Of a stretch of DNA of 6,157 nt, positions 4,781-6,157 are shown piece after piece (within the stretch, counting starts at the first letter, position 1; every line of letters begins with the position of its first letter). Made by a program: the position numbers and the translations under genes. This DNA is from an uncultured Clostridia bacterium (GTDB taxonomy: Bacteria; Bacillota; Clostridia; Oscillospirales; CAG-272): assembly GCA_947624945.1 (NCBI GenBank), contig CANQMJ010000137.1, forward strand, positions 1 to 6,157, read 5' to 3'. Under the pieces are notes generated by a model that worked only from the letters and a program-made list of their open reading frames with translations, had not been told where the DNA came from and searched no databases.

Positions 4781-5857
4781 ATGGTTATAAAAAACGAACT
4801 GCCGAAAACGGAGCTTTTGAAATCGGATTTTTATTATGATCTGCCGGAGGAGCTTATCGCGCAGACGCCGGTCGAGCCGCGCGACTCGTCGCGGCTGATG
4901 GTGCTCGACAGGCAAACGGGCGAGGTGTCGCACCGCATATTCCGCGACATCGCCGACATGATAGAGCCGACGGACACGCTCGTGATAAACGATTCGCGCG
5001 TTATCCCCGCGCGTCTTTACGGCGAGCGCATAAACGGAAATGCGACGGGAGAGGTCGAGGTGCTGCTTCTCCGTCAGCGCGGCGAGGACGTGTGGGAGTG
5101 TCTTGTGAAGCCGGGCAAACGTGCGCGTCCTGGGCACAGGATAGCGTTCGGGAGCGGCGCGCTCGAGTGCGAGGTCGAGGACATTGTCGAGGACGGATGC
5201 CGCGTCGTGAGATTTTTCTACGACAGGGCGCGGTACGCGAGCATATACGCGGCGCTTGACGAGATAGGCACGATGCCGCTGCCGCCGTACATACACGAGC
5301 GTCTCGGCGACCGCGAGCGGTATCAGACCGTGTATTCGCGCATGGCGGGGTCGGCGGCGGCGCCGACGGCGGGGCTTCATTTTACGCGCGAGCTGATGGA
5401 TAAAATCGAGGCGAAAGGGGCGAGGTTCGTGCGCGTGATGCTGCACGTCGGGCTCGGGACGTTCCGTCCCGTCGGCGAGGACAGAGTCGAGGACCACGTG
5501 ATGCACACGGAGTTCATCACGGTGACGGAGGAAGCGGCGCGGACAATAAACGAGCGCCGCGGTGCGGGCGGCCGCATCATCTGCGTCGGGACGACGTCGT
5601 GCCGCACGCTCGAGAGCGCGGCGGACGAGAACGGCAAAGTTCACGCGGTCGCGGGCGACACGGGCATATTCATCTATCCCGGGTACAAGTTCCGCGCGAC
5701 GGACGCGCTGATCACGAATTTTCATCTGCCCGAGAGCACGCTGTTGATGCTCGTGTCCGCGTTCGCGGGACGCGATCGTGTGCTCGACGCGTATAGGACG
5801 GCGGTAAAGGAGCGGTACAGGTTCTTTTCATTTGGAGACGCCATGTTCTTGCAGTGA
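4781..5857 (+). CDS. queA: S-adenosylmethionine:tRNA ribosyltransferase-isomerase
   Basis: This 358-residue cytosolic enzyme transfers and isomerises the ribosyl group of AdoMet onto preQ1 at tRNA wobble position 34, giving epoxyqueuosine. Family motifs run the whole length: DLPEELIAQTPVEPRDSSRL at 20-39, NDSRVIPARL at 70-79, GTMPLPPYI at 163-171, AAPTAGLHFT at 193-202, HVGLGTFRPV at 222-231, GTTSCRTLES at 270-279, TNFHLPESTLLMLVSAF at 312-328 and the terminal FSFGDAMFL at 349-357. The ATG at 4781 has a strong AAAGGGAG (4766-4773) with a 7-nt spacer. It adds about a dozen residues before the usual family start. A TTG at 4817 would be the shorter alternative but has poorer spacing. The 33-bp gap to the upstream protease suggests one transcript. 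The usual partner tgt is not visible; it may lie beyond the right edge. Confidence 0.96.
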   Translation: MVIKNELPKTELLKSDFYYDLPEELIAQTPVEPRDSSRLMVLDRQTGEVSHRIFRDIADMIEPTDTLVINDSRVIPARLYGERINGNATGEVEVLLLRQRGEDVWECLVKPGKRARPGHRIAFGSGALECEVEDIVEDGCRVVRFFYDRARYASIYAALDEIGTMPLPPYIHERLGDRERYQTVYSRMAGSAAAPTAGLHFTRELMDKIEAKGARFVRVMLHVGLGTFRPVGEDRVEDHVMHTEFITVTEEAARTINERRGAGGRIICVGTTSCRTLESAADENGKVHAVAGDTGIFIYPGYKFRATDALITNFHLPESTLLMLVSAFAGRDRVLDAYRTAVKERYRFFSFGDAMFLQ

Positions 5858-6044
5858 GACGCGGAGCGTGATGTGAAGCGTGCAATTTTTGCGATTTCGT
5901 GTGCACAAGCGCGAAAGATGTGGTATTGATCTCGTCACGGACTTACATAACTTTTATAGATACGGCTTCTTTGAGCCGCTGTCGCAAACGGGCATCGTGC
6001 CGTCAGGCTTCCCAGCCTCACCTACGCTCACCGCGCTCATGCGT

Positions 6045-6058
6045 TGACGGCGCCGTCA
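6045..6058. repeat. Perfect 14-bp palindrome with repeated TGACGGCGC words nearby
   Basis: TGACGGCGCCGTCA is a perfect palindrome. The half-word TGACGGCGC recurs at 6083-6091, and a variant reads in inverse orientation at 5998-6005 (TGCCGTCA). The clustering suggests either a binding site array or part of a repeated element; neither can be decided here. Confidence 0.45.
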
Positions 6059-6146
6059 GCTTCAAACGCAGACACGACGTTTTGACGGCGCACTCGCCCC
6101 GCCGCGAGGGAGCTGTTCGCAGATAGCTATGGCGCGATGTTCTTTT

Positions 6147-6157
6147 GGAGAGGGGGT
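6147..6157 (+). promoter_or_regulatory. Shine-Dalgarno-like sequence at the right edge
   Basis: GGAGAGGGGGT at the end of the window resembles a ribosome binding site for a rightward gene whose start codon would lie just beyond 6157. The downstream gene cannot be seen. tgt would be a reasonable expectation after queA but is a guess. Confidence 0.3.

Larger units (their letters stand above)
5858..6157. other. 300-bp region downstream of queA without a convincing gene
   Basis: No reading frame here has both a ribosome binding site and protein-like composition; the longest, 5899-6126 (+), is Arg/Ser-rich and typical of GC-rich noncoding DNA. Small inverted repeats are present: TTTCGTG/CGCGAAA (5895-5916, one G-T pair, no T tract), CGGCT/AGCCG (5963-5978), AGGCT/AGCCT (6005-6018) and a bulged GCGTTGA/TCAAACGC (6041-6069). 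TGACGGC-type words recur in both orientations. No tRNA, riboswitch or clear terminator or promoter was recognised. Confidence 0.5.

Noticed and set aside
4643..5725. Leftward open frame (360 codons) opposite queA
   Set aside because: It is extremely Arg-rich, as expected from antisense reading of a GC-rich gene. QueA motifs span the entire opposite strand.
5895..5916. Terminator of queA
   Set aside because: TTTCGTG/CGCGAAA forms a 7-bp stem with one G-T pair, but it is followed by GATGTGG rather than a T run.
5899..6126. Possible 75-residue protein after queA
   Set aside because: The start lacks a Shine-Dalgarno, the composition is Arg/Ser/Cys-rich, and the frame runs through palindromic repeats. 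No family was recognised.
6128..6157. Start of a rightward gene at the ATG at 6129 or the ATG at 6137, running off the edge
   Set aside because: Neither ATG has a properly spaced ribosome binding site. The GGAG motif lies downstream of both, fitting a start beyond the window better.

Overview
The window is about 6.2 kb of GC-rich bacterial chromosome, most likely from an anaerobic Firmicute of the class Clostridia. The evidence is an oxygen-sensitive class III ribonucleotide reductase with its radical-SAM activase, sigma-A type promoters (TTGACA/TATAAT-like), strong AGGAG-type ribosome binding sites and Clostridia-like protein sequences. Species cannot be assigned from the sequence alone. Nothing indicates phage, plasmid or CRISPR. 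The genes are mostly housekeeping; the more interesting signal lies in the intergenic DNA.

Left part (1-3560), all on the minus strand. Reading in the direction of transcription, from high to low coordinates, the order is dapA (lysine/diaminopimelate synthesis), nrdG (activating enzyme) and nrdD (anaerobic ribonucleoside-triphosphate reductase, running off the left edge). Each of nrdG and nrdD has its own well-formed promoter. The nrdD promoter carries a near-consensus NrdR box filling the -35/-10 spacer and a second, weaker box just after the start of transcription. This points to NrdR repression of dNTP synthesis genes. The nrdG promoter instead carries a different palindrome over its start site. 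Between dapA and nrdG lies a 90-bp nested inverted repeat (2465-2554) whose outer 23 bp pair perfectly and whose arms are themselves small hairpins. A degenerate third copy lies nearby. It looks like a REP/MITE-type element.

Middle (3561-3748). A compact intergenic region between dapA (leftward) and the rightward genes. It holds a terminator-like hairpin with a T7 tract pointing right although no rightward gene precedes it, a good rightward promoter overlapping that hairpin, a second hairpin, and a possible leftward -10 for dapA.

Right part (3749-5857), plus strand. A small four-helix membrane protein of unknown function is followed, with stop and start codons abutting, by a CPBP-family (CAAX protease-like) intramembrane endopeptidase. 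After 33 bp comes queA, which makes epoxyqueuosine in tRNA. The three are probably co-transcribed. Downstream, 5858-6157 has no convincing gene. It contains several small palindromes and repeated TGACGGCGC words, and ends in a Shine-Dalgarno-like sequence that may belong to a gene beyond the window.
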